Shown here: positions 35,929 to 45,459 of the stretch, one piece after another
Layout: every line of letters starts with the position of its first letter
How positions within the stretch are numbered: position 1 is the stretch's first letter
Assembly (NCBI GenBank): GCA_001184205.1
Contig: LBMP01000001.1
Coordinates: 1,020,001-1,084,000 of the forward strand
DNA from: Desulfocarbo indianensis
Lineage (GTDB): Bacteria; Desulfobacterota; Desulfarculia; Desulfarculales; Desulfarculaceae
Reading direction: 5' to 3'
Length of the DNA: 64,000 bases
Notes under the pieces: model-generated
The model's input: the letters and a program-made list of their open reading frames with translations, nothing else
The model's database searches: none
Told to the model about the DNA's origin: nothing
Program-made: the position numbers and the translations under genes

Positions 35929-36893
35929 GGGCGGCGCGCGGGCGCGAGGGCATGGTGCTGGCCACGGTGCTGGGCCTGCTAACCCTGTTTTTCCTGGTGG
36001 CCGTGGCCTTGGGCCAGGCGGCCCGCCTGCAGGTCAAGGCCGCCGCCCGCCAGGAGGGGCGGCTCAAGGCCTATTACCTGGCCAGGGCCGGCCTGGCCCG
36101 GGCCCAGTACGATCTGGCCCGGCTCTGGTCCCAGGGCGATCCCTACCGCGCCCAGGCCGACGGCTCCTGGCAGAGCTGGAGCACGCCCCAGGGCATGGTG
36201 TATTTCGCGGTGCAGGACGAAGGCGGCAAGCTCAATATAAACAGCATTTCGCCCGTCATGCTGGAGCGCACCCTGGAGGGCCTTAAGCTCCCGGAAAAGC
36301 GCCGGCTGGTGGTGCGCGATTCGCTTCTGGATTGGGTGGACAAGGACGGGGTGCCGCGCCAGGACGGGGCCGAGGACGATTATTACCTGGGCCGCCGCCC
36401 GACCCACGCCGCCAGAAACCAGCCCATGGAAAGCCCAGCCGAGCTTACCCTGGTGCGGGGCGTGGACGCCGGCCTGGCCTTCGCCTGGGGCGGCGAGCCC
36501 CTGGCCCGCGCGCCGGGCGGCGAGGGCCTGTGGCGCTTGTTCACCATATACAAGCGCGGCGCCAAGGTGGATCTCAACTCCGCCCCCCTCATGGTGCTGT
36601 TGGCCCTGCCCGGCCTGGACCAGGACACCGCCGCCAAGCTGGTGGAGGCGCGCGCGGCCTATCCCTTCCGGGGGTTCCAGCGGGTGAGCCGCATCGTGGG
36701 CGGTCTGCGCTTCCGGGAGCTGGCGCCCTACATCACGGTTTCGCCGGGCAAGGTCTACACCATAATCAGCCGGGCCCAGTTGAACGAGGGGCGCGCCCGC
36801 CACGCCATCCTGGCCGTGGTGCGCCTGGAGACCAGGGGAGGCGGTCAGAATCTCTTTTGGCTGGATGACGTGGTACAATCGTGGCAGCCCTGA
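35925..36893 (+). CDS. gspK: Minor pseudopilin GspK
   Basis: The 322-residue protein is the large tip pseudopilin. It has a REG/MVLATVLGLLTLF N-terminus without the usual glutamate at position 5, as expected for GspK, followed by GRLKAYYLARAGLARAQYDL. The C-terminal part contains helix-hairpin-helix-like SAM motifs (LNSAPLMVLLALPGLD and FRGFQRVSRI). The overlap with gspJ and the position before gspL fit the operon order. Confidence 0.9.
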   Translation: MRAARGREGMVLATVLGLLTLFFLVAVALGQAARLQVKAAARQEGRLKAYYLARAGLARAQYDLARLWSQGDPYRAQADGSWQSWSTPQGMVYFAVQDEGGKLNINSISPVMLERTLEGLKLPEKRRLVVRDSLLDWVDKDGVPRQDGAEDDYYLGRRPTHAARNQPMESPAELTLVRGVDAGLAFAWGGEPLARAPGGEGLWRLFTIYKRGAKVDLNSAPLMVLLALPGLDQDTAAKLVEARAAYPFRGFQRVSRIVGGLRFRELAPYITVSPGKVYTIISRAQLNEGRARHAILAVVRLETRGGGQNLFWLDDVVQSWQP

Positions 36894-36913
36894 CGGCGAC
36901 GGGAGGCTAGGCA

Positions 36914-38449
36914 GTGCGGCTAGGCGCAGCGAAACTCATGGTGGGGGTGATCTTCGGCCAGGAAACGGCCAGCATCATAGCCGTGGGCCCCCAGGTGGAG
37001 GGCATGGCGAAACGCGCCCAGGCCGCCATGCCCTGGCGCGACCGCGCCAAACCGGAGGCGCGCGAAGAATTCTTGCGGGCCGCCGCCGGCCTGCTGCAAG
37101 GCCTGGGCGCGGACCACCCCCCGGCCTGGATCAGCATCCCCAGCCAGGAGGCCGCCCTGCACCTGGTCAGCCTGGCGCCCAGCCGCCTGGATTGGCTTTT
37201 CCCGCCGCCGCCGCCGCCCCTGGAGAAATTGACGCCGCTCAAGCCGGAAGCCGTGCGCCTGGCCGTGCGCCGGGCCGCCCCGGCCGTGGGCGCTCAAGGT
37301 GGCTTGGGGCAGGCCGCGGTGGTGCGCGGCGAGGTGGTGGAGGAGGCCCTGGCCCTGGTCAGGGAAGCGGGCCTGAATCCCCGCGCCTTGGACCTGCGGG
37401 CGGGGGTGGCCGCCGCCGCCGGGGCCAACCTGGTCTCCAGCCGCGAGCCGGGCCTGTTCATTATCCTGCACCAGGCCGGCGTCGAATGGAGCTATCAAGC
37501 CGGAGGGCGGCCGGGCCTCATCGGCGACGCGGAGCGGCGGCCGGCAGAGGGAGACGCCCGGTTGGCCATGCACGCTTGCCAGATGGCCATTCAGTTTTGC
37601 GGGCTCACGGGCGATTTTCACGTTACCCTGGCCGGGGCGGGAGCGGGAGAGGCCGCCGAGGCCTTGAGCCGGGCCGCCCGGCAAAGCCAGGGGCCGCGCC
37701 CCCTGCCCAGGGTGTTGGAGGCCGGCGAAGTCCTGCCGCCCGGCCTGGAATGGGAAGAACTGGCCATGTACGCCTTTCTGGCCGGCGGCAAGGGCCGGCC
37801 CAGGCCCACCTTCAACCTGCTGCCCCAAACCGCGGCCACCTGGCTGGACCGCCCCGCCGCGGCCAAGCGCCTGGGGCTCGCCGCCGCCGGCATCTTCGCC
37901 CTGTGGGCGGTGGTGGGCCTGGGCGGGGCCTGGCTGGCCAAGGCGGGGGTGGAAAGCCGCCTGGAAGACGCGCGCGCCAGGCTGAGCCAGCTCAGAAACG
38001 AAACCCGCCAGGTGCGCTCCCGGCTGGGCGGCATGGAATATCTGGCCAGGGCCAGCCAGGCCCGCGGCGAATCCGCTTTGCTCTTGGCCAAGGCGGCCGG
38101 GTTTCTGCCGCCCGGAGCCTGGCTGGAGCGCCTGGAGTTCAACGGCGGCCAACTGGCGCTCTACGCGGGCGGCGTCAACAAGGCCAAGCTGGCCGGCCTT
38201 TTGCCCAAGTCGGGGCTTTATAGCCCGGTGCAGCCCCTGCGGGAGGTATCCGCGCCGGGCAGCGGCCGGGCCGCCGTGAAGGCGGTGCTGGCCCTGGAAG
38301 AGAACCAGGCCGCCGTCCAGGCTTCCGCGCCGGGAAAGAGCGGCGGCAGACCCACTGCCAGGGGGCGGGCCCCCCATGGCAAGCCGCCCCGCTCCCAGGG
38401 CGCGGATACACCCTTGTACACGCCCGGCCCGCCCAATCGCGGCCAGTAG
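36914..38449 (+). CDS. gspL: Type II secretion platform protein GspL-like (PilM/PilN fusion)
   Basis: The 511-residue protein has a cytoplasmic actin-like (PilM/GspL) domain in the N-terminal 300 residues, a transmembrane helix at about 318-340 (GLAAAGIFALWAVVGLGG), a coiled coil and a PilN-like periplasmic domain (LPPGAWLERLEFNGGQLALYAGG). The C-terminal 50 residues are low-complexity and proline/arginine-rich. It begins at GTG 36914 and ends the gspE-L operon. Confidence 0.78.
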   Translation: MRLGAAKLMVGVIFGQETASIIAVGPQVEGMAKRAQAAMPWRDRAKPEAREEFLRAAAGLLQGLGADHPPAWISIPSQEAALHLVSLAPSRLDWLFPPPPPPLEKLTPLKPEAVRLAVRRAAPAVGAQGGLGQAAVVRGEVVEEALALVREAGLNPRALDLRAGVAAAAGANLVSSREPGLFIILHQAGVEWSYQAGGRPGLIGDAERRPAEGDARLAMHACQMAIQFCGLTGDFHVTLAGAGAGEAAEALSRAARQSQGPRPLPRVLEAGEVLPPGLEWEELAMYAFLAGGKGRPRPTFNLLPQTAATWLDRPAAAKRLGLAAAGIFALWAVVGLGGAWLAKAGVESRLEDARARLSQLRNETRQVRSRLGGMEYLARASQARGESALLLAKAAGFLPPGAWLERLEFNGGQLALYAGGVNKAKLAGLLPKSGLYSPVQPLREVSAPGSGRAAVKAVLALEENQAAVQASAPGKSGGRPTARGRAPHGKPPRSQGADTPLYTPGPPNRGQ

Positions 38450-38553
38450 GCCTCTTTACCTGGCAGCGGGCAACGCAGCCCATAAAAACCGTATCTCGTT
38501 CAAGGGTGCGACGGGCGGCTCAAGAGTTATCCTGCTTCACGCACCGCGTCATG

Positions 38554-38590
38554 AAAAAAACCGGACCCCATTAAAGGGGCCCGGTTTGTT
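38554..38590. terminator. Bidirectional terminator between gspL and the RND operon
   Basis: A 9-bp stem with one mismatch (CCGGACCCC, loop ATTAAA, GGGGCCCGG at 38561-38584) is flanked by seven As on the left and TTTGTT on the right. It can stop transcription from both convergent operons. Confidence 0.65.
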
Positions 38591-38611
38591 GACGTCAGGC
38601 TTTGGGCAACG

Positions 38612-41600
38612 CTAGCCGGCTTTTACCTCGGGCGGCGGCGCGGGTTGCTTTTGGGATTTTTTCAGGCCCATGCTCTGGAAGATGACGAACAGGGAGGGCA
38701 CCAGGATCACTCCCAGGCTGGTGGCCGCCAGCATGCCGCCGAACACCGCCGTGCCCAGGGCCACCCGGCTGCCGGCCCCGGCTCCGGTGGCCACCAAGAG
38801 GGGAATCACGCCCAGGATGAAGGAAAAGGCGGTCATGAGAATGGGGCGGAATCTGAGGCGCGCCGCCTCCATGGCCGCCTGCTTGGGGTCCAGCCCGTGG
38901 TCGAACTTGTCCTTGGCGAATTCCACGATGAGGATGGCGTTCTTGGTGGACATGCCCACCAATAGCACCAGGCCGATCTGGGTGTAGACGTTGTTGTCCA
39001 GCCCGCGCAGGTTGATGGCCAGCACCGCGCCCAGCACGGCCAGGGGCACCGAGAGCACCACCGGCGCGGGCAGCTTCCAGCTCTCATACTGGGCGGCCAG
39101 CACCAAAAACACGAAGACCACCGCCAGCACGAACACCGAGCCGCCGGTGCCGGCGGCGGCCATCTGCTGGAAGGAGATGCCGCTCCAGGCGTAGCCCATG
39201 CCGGCGGGCAGCTTTTGCCGCGCCATCTGGGCCATGAGGTCCAGGGCCTCGCCCGAGCTGTAGCCGGGGGCGGCCGCGCCCTTCACCGAGGCGGCGGGGT
39301 ACATGTTGAAGCGGGTGATGCTCTGGGGGCCGAAGTATTGCTGCACGTCAACCATGGTGCCCAGGGGGATCATGCCGCCGTTCTGGTTGCGCACCTCCAG
39401 GCTCTCGATGTGGGCGGGGTCCGAGCGGAAGGGCGCGTCGGCCTGCATGTTGACCTGATAGGAGCGCCCGAATTTGTTGAAGTCGTTCACGTAGGCCGAG
39501 CCCAGATAGGCTTGCAGGGTGGTGAACACCAGATCCAGGGACACGCCCATGTTCTTGACCTTGGTGCGGTCCACGTCCACGAAGAGCTGGGGCACGTTGG
39601 CCCGGAAGCTGGTGTAGAGGCTGGCGAGGCCGGGCTGGGCGTTGCCGTCCTGCACCATCTCGTAAGCCACCTGCTGCAGCACGCCCAGGCCCATGGCCCC
39701 CCGGTCCTGCACCTGCATCTCGAAGCCGCCGGCCAGGCCCAGGCCCGGCAAGGGCGGCGTGATGAAGCCCACCGCGATGGCGTCCTGGATGCGGGCGAAG
39801 CCCTGGCGCAGGCGCCGGAGAATGGCCTCGGGCTGCCGGCTGGGATCGCCGCGCTGGGACCAGGGTTCCAGCACCACCCAGTTGAAGCCGGCGTTGGAGG
39901 CCACGGTGCCGTCCAGCACCGAGTAGCCGGCCACCGCCACGTTGTAGCGCACGCCGGGGATGTCCTTGATGACGCGGCTGACCTCGCGCATCACCTCCTG
40001 GGTGCGCTGCAGGGAGGCGGCGTCGGGCAGTTGCAGGTTGGTGATCAGATAGCCCTGGTCCTCGTCCGGCACGAAGCCGGTGGGGGTTTCGGCCAGGCCC
40101 CAGAAGGAGACGGCGGAGACGCCCAGGAAGATGAGGCCCGCCAGCATGGTGCGCCGGATGAAATGGTTGACCACCCTGCCGTAGCCCTTGGTGGAGGCGT
40201 CCAGGCCCCGGTTGAAGCCCCGGAAAAACCAGGTGCGGCGCTCCTTGCTGGGGCGCAGCACCAGGGCGCAAAGGGCGGGGCTCATGGTCAGGGCGTTGAT
40301 GGAGCTGAAGATGGTGGCCACCGAGATGGTGAGGGCGAACTGCTTGTACAGGATGCCGGTGATGCCCCCCATGAAGGCGGTGGGCACGAAGACCGCTAAA
40401 AGCACCAGGGTGGTGGCGATGACCGGGCCGGTGACCTCCTCCATGGCCTTGATGGTGGCTTCCCGGCCGGGCATGCCGCTCTCGTCTATGTTGCGGGCGG
40501 TGTTTTCCACCACCACGATGGCGTCGTCCACCACAATGCCGATGGCCAGCACCAGTCCGAAAAGGGTGACCGTGTTTATGGAAAAGCCCAGCACGCCCAT
40601 CACGGCGAAGGTGCCGATCAGAGACACCGGGATGGTGACCGAGGGGATCAGGGTGGCGCGCCAATCCTGCAGGAACACGTAGACCGTGAGGATCACCAGG
40701 ATGGCCGCGATTATAAGGGTCTCGATGATTTCATCGATGGAGGCGTTGACCACGTTGGAGGCGTCGTAGGCCACCACGTATTCCAGGCCCTCGGGAAAGC
40801 GCTGGCCCAGTTCCTTCAACTTGTCCTTGACCGCCGCCGAAAGCTGCAGGAGGTTGGCGCCGGGCAACTGAAAAATCTGGATGAGGGTGGTGGGCTGTTC
40901 GTTGAGCTGGCAGACCACGTTGTAGCTCTGGGCCCCCAACTCCACCCGGCCGATGTCCCTGATGCGGGTGAAGCGCCCGCCCTCGCCGGTCTTGACGATG
41001 ATCTCCTCGAACTGACCCACGTCCTCCAGGCGGCCCAGCACGCTCACCGAGTATTGAAAGGCCTGGTTGCGGGGTGCCGGCGGCAGGCCGATGGTGCCGG
41101 CGGCCACCTGCACGTTCTGCTCCTGGAGCGCGGCGGCGATGTCGGCGGTGGTGAGATCGCGGGCCCGCATTTTCTCCGGGTCCAGCCAGATGCGCATGCT
41201 GTAATCGCCCGCGCCCAGCACCTGGACGTCGCCGGCGCCGGGCAACCGGCTCAGCTCGTCCCGCAGGTTGAGGGTGGCGTAGTTGGAGAGAAACACGTCG
41301 TCGTAGCGGCCGTCCTTGGCGATCAGGTTGATGATCATGGCGAAGCCGGAGGATTTTTTCTTGGTGGTGACGCCGATGCGTTTGACGTCCTCGGGCAGCT
41401 TGGCCATGGCCACCGACACCCGGTTCTGCACCAGCACCGCCGCGATATCCAGGTCGGTGCCGGTCTCGAAGGTCACCGTCAGGTTGTAGGAGCCGTCGTT
41501 GGCGCAGGTGGAGGACATGTAGATCATGCCTTCCACCCCGTTGACCTCCTGCTCGATGGGCGCGGCCACGGTATCGGCCACCACCTTGGCGTTGGCGCCG

Positions 41601-41752
41601 GGATAGGCGGTGCTGACGGTCACCGTGGGGGGCTCTATCACCGGATATTGGGCGATGGGCAGCGACAGCATGGTCATCAAGCCGCCGATGACGATGACGA
41701 TGGAGACCACCGCCGCGAAGATGGGCCGGTTGATGAAAAAGCGCGAGAACAT
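38612..41752 (-). CDS. RND multidrug efflux pump, AcrB/HAE1 type
   Basis: The 1046-residue inner-membrane transporter has the HAE1 topology with the proton-relay aspartates in GIVVDDAIVVVENT (TM4) and the lysine in LVGMSTKNAILIVE (TM10). The N-terminus MFSRFFINRPIFA is typical of AcrB homologues. It is translated from ATG 41752, six bases after the acrA-like gene. The order MFP-RND plus an outer-membrane factor upstream makes a complete tripartite pump. Substrates are unknown. Confidence 0.95.
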   Translation of the reverse strand: MFSRFFINRPIFAAVVSIVIVIGGLMTMLSLPIAQYPVIEPPTVTVSTAYPGANAKVVADTVAAPIEQEVNGVEGMIYMSSTCANDGSYNLTVTFETGTDLDIAAVLVQNRVSVAMAKLPEDVKRIGVTTKKKSSGFAMIINLIAKDGRYDDVFLSNYATLNLRDELSRLPGAGDVQVLGAGDYSMRIWLDPEKMRARDLTTADIAAALQEQNVQVAAGTIGLPPAPRNQAFQYSVSVLGRLEDVGQFEEIIVKTGEGGRFTRIRDIGRVELGAQSYNVVCQLNEQPTTLIQIFQLPGANLLQLSAAVKDKLKELGQRFPEGLEYVVAYDASNVVNASIDEIIETLIIAAILVILTVYVFLQDWRATLIPSVTIPVSLIGTFAVMGVLGFSINTVTLFGLVLAIGIVVDDAIVVVENTARNIDESGMPGREATIKAMEEVTGPVIATTLVLLAVFVPTAFMGGITGILYKQFALTISVATIFSSINALTMSPALCALVLRPSKERRTWFFRGFNRGLDASTKGYGRVVNHFIRRTMLAGLIFLGVSAVSFWGLAETPTGFVPDEDQGYLITNLQLPDAASLQRTQEVMREVSRVIKDIPGVRYNVAVAGYSVLDGTVASNAGFNWVVLEPWSQRGDPSRQPEAILRRLRQGFARIQDAIAVGFITPPLPGLGLAGGFEMQVQDRGAMGLGVLQQVAYEMVQDGNAQPGLASLYTSFRANVPQLFVDVDRTKVKNMGVSLDLVFTTLQAYLGSAYVNDFNKFGRSYQVNMQADAPFRSDPAHIESLEVRNQNGGMIPLGTMVDVQQYFGPQSITRFNMYPAASVKGAAAPGYSSGEALDLMAQMARQKLPAGMGYAWSGISFQQMAAAGTGGSVFVLAVVFVFLVLAAQYESWKLPAPVVLSVPLAVLGAVLAINLRGLDNNVYTQIGLVLLVGMSTKNAILIVEFAKDKFDHGLDPKQAAMEAARLRFRPILMTAFSFILGVIPLLVATGAGAGSRVALGTAVFGGMLAATSLGVILVPSLFVIFQSMGLKKSQKQPAPPPEVKAG

Positions 41753-41758
41753 GGCGGC

Positions 41759-42973
41759 CTATTTGTCCTTCTTGGCGGGTTGTTTCTGGGCGGCCTGGGC
41801 CTGCTCAGCCTGGGTCTTGGCCTCCTCGACGGTGATCGCGTTCACCTTCATGCCGGGCCGCACCCTCTGCAGGCCTTTGACGATGACCTTATCGCCGGGA
41901 CCCACGCCCTCCAGCACCACCCGCAGGTCTTCTTCCAAGGGGCCCAGTTTGACCCGGCGGTGCTCCACCTCGCTTTTGTCGTTGACCACCAGCACGTAAC
42001 GGCCTCCCTGGTCGGAAGCCAACGACACCTCGGGAACCAGGACGGCCTGGTCCAGGCGGCCGATGGGTATGCGCACCCTGGCGAAAAGCCCCGGTATCAG
42101 CCGCCCCTCGGGATTGGCGAAACGCCCGCGGAGCTGGATGGTGCCGGTTTGAGGATCGATCCTGTTGTCCACGTAGTCCAATTGCCCCTGATGGGGGTAG
42201 CCCTTTTCGTTGGCCAGCCCCAGGTGCACCCGGTTGCGGTCGTCGTCGTGGGGGCCTTCGGCGAACCGGCCTTTTTTGCGGCTCAGGAATTCCAGGAGGT
42301 TCGCCTCGGATATGTTGAAGTAGACATACATGGGGTCGTCGTTCACCACGGTGGTGAGAAGCGTGGCCTCGCTGCGGCCCACCAGGTTGCCCGCGTCCAC
42401 CAGGTTGCGCGAGACCATGCCCCGGACGGGAGAACGGATGCTGGTGTAGCTGAGGTTGACGCGGGCGCTGACCACCGCGGCCTCCGCCGCCTTGATGGAA
42501 GCCTCGGCCTTGGCTTTTTCCGCCCTGGCCTGGATGACGTCCACCTCGCTGACCGCCCGGTCCTTGTAGGCGTTTTCCTTGCGGATCAGGGTGGCGTCCG
42601 CCAGTTGCAGCTCGGCCTTCTTGATGCTTAAGTCGGCCAGGGCCTCATCCAATTGGGCCTGATAGGGCTTGGGCTCTATGACGAACAGCAGATCGCCTTT
42701 TTTCACCCGGCTGCTGGGGGTGAAATTAATGCTCTCCAGAAAGCCTTCCACCCTGGCCCGTATCTCCACCGCTTCGAATGCCTTGGTGTTGCCCGTGTAT
42801 TCGGCCCACACGGTCACGGCTTTTTCAACGGGCCGGCTCACGGTCACCGTGGGCGGCGGCGGCGGCGCGTAGCCCTTGTCGCCCTTGCAGCCGGCGAACG
42901 GCAGGGCCGCGGCCAGGGCGAGCGCGGCGGCCAGGCAGGCGGGAAACGAGGCTTTACGGAAAAGACGGATCAT
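41759..42973 (-). CDS. RND efflux periplasmic adaptor (AcrA/MFP family)
   Basis: The 404-residue protein carries a lipoprotein signal ending LPFAGC near residue 28, the adaptor's lipoyl half-motif (EIRARVEGFLE), a helical hairpin (about 95-160), a beta-barrel domain and C-terminal membrane-proximal domain. It bridges the AcrB-type pump and outer-membrane channel. It lies between the two genes with 6- and 23-base gaps. The C-terminal tail is lysine/alanine-rich. Confidence 0.93.
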   Translation of the reverse strand: MIRLFRKASFPACLAAALALAAALPFAGCKGDKGYAPPPPPTVTVSRPVEKAVTVWAEYTGNTKAFEAVEIRARVEGFLESINFTPSSRVKKGDLLFVIEPKPYQAQLDEALADLSIKKAELQLADATLIRKENAYKDRAVSEVDVIQARAEKAKAEASIKAAEAAVVSARVNLSYTSIRSPVRGMVSRNLVDAGNLVGRSEATLLTTVVNDDPMYVYFNISEANLLEFLSRKKGRFAEGPHDDDRNRVHLGLANEKGYPHQGQLDYVDNRIDPQTGTIQLRGRFANPEGRLIPGLFARVRIPIGRLDQAVLVPEVSLASDQGGRYVLVVNDKSEVEHRRVKLGPLEEDLRVVLEGVGPGDKVIVKGLQRVRPGMKVNAITVEEAKTQAEQAQAAQKQPAKKDK

Positions 42974-42996
42974 GACGTTATCCCGGTTTGTGATGA

Positions 42997-44505
42997 TTAG
43001 GGAGTGCCGCCGACCAGCCGGGCCGCCGGCGCCTGGGCGGTCCGTTGCGGCGCGGTCTCGTATATATCTTCGGGTTCCGGGGGCTGGCGGCCGGCTTGCC
43101 AGCCGCCGCCCATGGCCTTGTAGAGAGTCACCAGATTGGAGGCCAATTGACCCTTGGCCTCGGCCAACTGGTTGTCCGCGTCGAACAGGGAGCGCTGGGC
43201 GTCCAGCACGCTTTGGAAATCCTTGAGCCCCTCCTTGTAGAGCTTCAAGGACAGCTCCAGGGTGCGCTCGGCCGCGGTCACGCTGCGTTGCAGGGCCTGC
43301 ACCCGGTTGCCCTGCTGGAAGAAGCCCAGGATGGCGTTGTCCACCTCGTTGAGCGCGGTGAGCACGCTCAGCTCATAGGCCAGGAGCGCCTGTTCGGTCA
43401 GCGCGTCCTGGACTTTTATCTGGGCGCGGATGCTGCCGCCGGCGAACAGGTTCCAGGTGAAGCCCGGCCCGAAGGAATAATAGCGGCTGCCGGCGCTGAA
43501 GAAGTTGCCGGTCTCCTTGGAGGCCAGGCCGATGGCGCCTACCAGGGAAAAGCTGGGGTAGAGATCGGCGGTGGCCTCTCCGATGCGGGCGGTGGCCGCG
43601 GCCAGCTGGCGTTCGGCCGAGCGCACGTCGGGCCGCTGGCGCAAAAGGTCGGCCGGCAGGCCCAGCGCCACCCTGGCCGGCGGCGAGGGTATGGGCCTGG
43701 GCTCGGCCAGTTCGGCTTCCACCGCGCCGGGGGGGCGGGCCAGGAGCAGGGCCACCGCGTTGGCGGCCTGGTTCAGGCTGTAACGGAGAAGCGGGACCTC
43801 GGCCTCGGAACTGGCCAGGACCTGCTCGGCCTGGGAGACGTCCAGGCCGGTGGCCAGGCCGTTTTTGAAGCGGACCTTGGTAAGCTGCAGGACTTCTTTC
43901 TGGGAAAAGATGTTTTTCTCGGCCGCCGCCAAGCGGGCCTGGATGGTGCGGACCTGGATGTAGTTGCTGGCCATTTCGGCGTAAAGCGACACCATGACCC
44001 CCACCCGGTCCTCCTGGCTGGCCTGGTAATCGGCCTGGGCGGCCTCCACCGAGCGGCGGATGCGGCCGAACAGGTCTATCTCCCAACTGCCACCCAGGGA
44101 GCCGTCATAGGTGTCGTAGGTGAAGCCGGCGGGGGTGAAGGTGTTCTCGCTGCCTCTTTGCCGGGTGGCGTTGCCCTTGGCCTCCGCCGAGGGCAGCAGA
44201 CCGCCGCGGGCCACGCCCAGGCGCGCCCGGGCTTCCCTGACCTTGGCCACGGCGCTTTTGAGGTCCAGGTTGCTGGCCGCGGCCCGGTTGACCAGGCTTA
44301 CGAGCAGGGGGTCCTGGAAGACTTCCCACCAGGTGCGGATGTCGGCCTCGCCGGGCACCAGGTGAGGCGCATTCGGAATCCGCCAGTTTTGCGGCGTTTT
44401 GACCTGGGGGGGCTCGTAATCGGGTCCGACCTTGAGGCAGCCGCCCAATAGCAGCCCGGCCGAGGCGATGGCGGTTATGTATAGCAACAACTTGACTGGC
44501 CGCAT
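42997..44505 (-). CDS. Outer-membrane efflux channel lipoprotein (OprM/NodT type)
   Basis: The 502-residue protein has a lipoprotein signal (1-21, lipobox LLLGGC) and repeats of the TolC-like alpha-barrel (WEVFQDPLLVSLVNRAAASN in the first repeat, and FGPGFTWNLFAGG in the second). It completes the tripartite efflux system and is the first gene of the operon. The frame reaches upstream to 44619, but the ATG at 44505 follows AAGGA and starts the lipoprotein signal. Confidence 0.93.
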   Translation of the reverse strand: MRPVKLLLYITAIASAGLLLGGCLKVGPDYEPPQVKTPQNWRIPNAPHLVPGEADIRTWWEVFQDPLLVSLVNRAAASNLDLKSAVAKVREARARLGVARGGLLPSAEAKGNATRQRGSENTFTPAGFTYDTYDGSLGGSWEIDLFGRIRRSVEAAQADYQASQEDRVGVMVSLYAEMASNYIQVRTIQARLAAAEKNIFSQKEVLQLTKVRFKNGLATGLDVSQAEQVLASSEAEVPLLRYSLNQAANAVALLLARPPGAVEAELAEPRPIPSPPARVALGLPADLLRQRPDVRSAERQLAAATARIGEATADLYPSFSLVGAIGLASKETGNFFSAGSRYYSFGPGFTWNLFAGGSIRAQIKVQDALTEQALLAYELSVLTALNEVDNAILGFFQQGNRVQALQRSVTAAERTLELSLKLYKEGLKDFQSVLDAQRSLFDADNQLAEAKGQLASNLVTLYKAMGGGWQAGRQPPEPEDIYETAPQRTAQAPAARLVGGTP

Positions 44506-45060
44506 GGTTCCTTTTTCGCACCAGGAGATGCCAGCGTCTTGGGCACTGGTATTATGCTTAAGCGGTCCCGCGCAGGGACCAGGGTGTTGTGGTTTGAAAT
44601 TACAAGGGAACAGGCTCATTCAATACTGCAATAATTCTACCCCGGTGTACAGGTTTTTGTTGTTTTCCGGGCAAAAGCGCCGGCTCCGGTCAGGCTATTG
44701 GCGGAGTCTGTCTCACTATGTGCCACTATTTTGTGCCTAAAAGGGGGCTGCTCCGCTAACGAACTGTAAATTAAGCGTAAAGAAAGAATGGCCTTAGCGC
44801 CTTGTGCCATCTTTCCAGTTTTTTGTTTTGTTGTGCGGTTTTTCACTTGCCTTCTGTCCAGAAAGTGAGTAATAATCGCCCGCAACCCGCATCCGCTGGT
44901 AGGGCCCTGCCGGGTGTTTGAGGGGCACCTGGGCTGTTACCATCTCCAGTGTCAAGCACTAGCTGGGCATCACCGGCGGCGAGCGCGGTTTTCCCTTGGA
45001 TCAGCAGGAGCAATCTGACCCAAGGGGGAACGCCGAATAATTTGCGAGAAAGCGAAGCGG
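44506..45060. other. Divergent control region between the RND operon and the atp operon
   Basis: The 555-base gap is lower in GC than the surroundings. It holds a good promoter candidate for the atp operon at 44847-44875. A minus-strand open frame at 44637-44885 has no coding character. No atpZ-like gene was found ahead of atpI. Confidence 0.6.
44847..44875 (+). promoter_or_regulatory. Probable promoter of the atpI-B-E-E-F-F operon
   Basis: TTGCCT (44847-44852) and TAATAA (44870-44875) are separated by 17 bases, about 185 bases ahead of atpI. Both boxes are near consensus and the region is AT-rich relative to its surroundings. Confidence 0.45.
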
Positions 45061-45459
45061 ATGAGGGATTCCGAACCAGATGTTTTTGTGAGGACCTTGA
45101 TCAAGCACACTCTGTTTTGGGTGCTGGGGGTCTCGCTTTTGCTTTTGGTGCTGGGCCAGTCGGCCTGGGCCAAGGGGCTCGCCCTGGGCGGCGTGGCCTC
45201 GGCGGCCAATCTGTTCCTCATGGCCATGATGCTTCCCCGGGTGTTGGGACGCCGGCGGGGCGCGGCCGAGGGCATGAGCTTCTTATCAATCACGGTACGT
45301 TTCGCCTTGATGGGCGGGGCCCTGGCCCTGGCCATCAAAAGCGGAGACAAGGTGTCTGTGGCGGCCACGGCCGTGGCGCTTTTCAGTGTTCAGTTGGTCA
45401 TGATAGCCGAGCGCGCCTTTATGGGGCGGGTTCGCGCGAACGCGGCGAGGAACGGCTAG
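45061..45459 (+). CDS. atpI: ATP synthase accessory protein I
   Basis: The 132-residue membrane protein has four hydrophobic segments (about 12-32, 38-60, 75-92, 97-117), as in AtpI, which assists assembly of the c ring. The context at the head of an F0 operon, ending directly at the atpB start, supports the call. In A. woodii, AtpI is specifically needed for c-ring assembly with its mixed c subunits, which is relevant to the unusual fused subunit downstream. Confidence 0.8.
   Translation: MRDSEPDVFVRTLIKHTLFWVLGVSLLLLVLGQSAWAKGLALGGVASAANLFLMAMMLPRVLGRRRGAAEGMSFLSITVRFALMGGALALAIKSGDKVSVAATAVALFSVQLVMIAERAFMGRVRANAARNG

Noticed and set aside
38612-44505. Long plus-strand frames opposite the RND operon (for example 41054-42631)
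   Set aside because: These are mirrors of codon bias in the minus-strand efflux genes, with no recognisable motifs or ribosome-binding sites.
44637-44885. Possible 82-residue gene on the minus strand between the RND and atp operons
   Set aside because: Its composition is irregular, it has no ribosome-binding site or domain, and it overlaps the atp promoter candidate.
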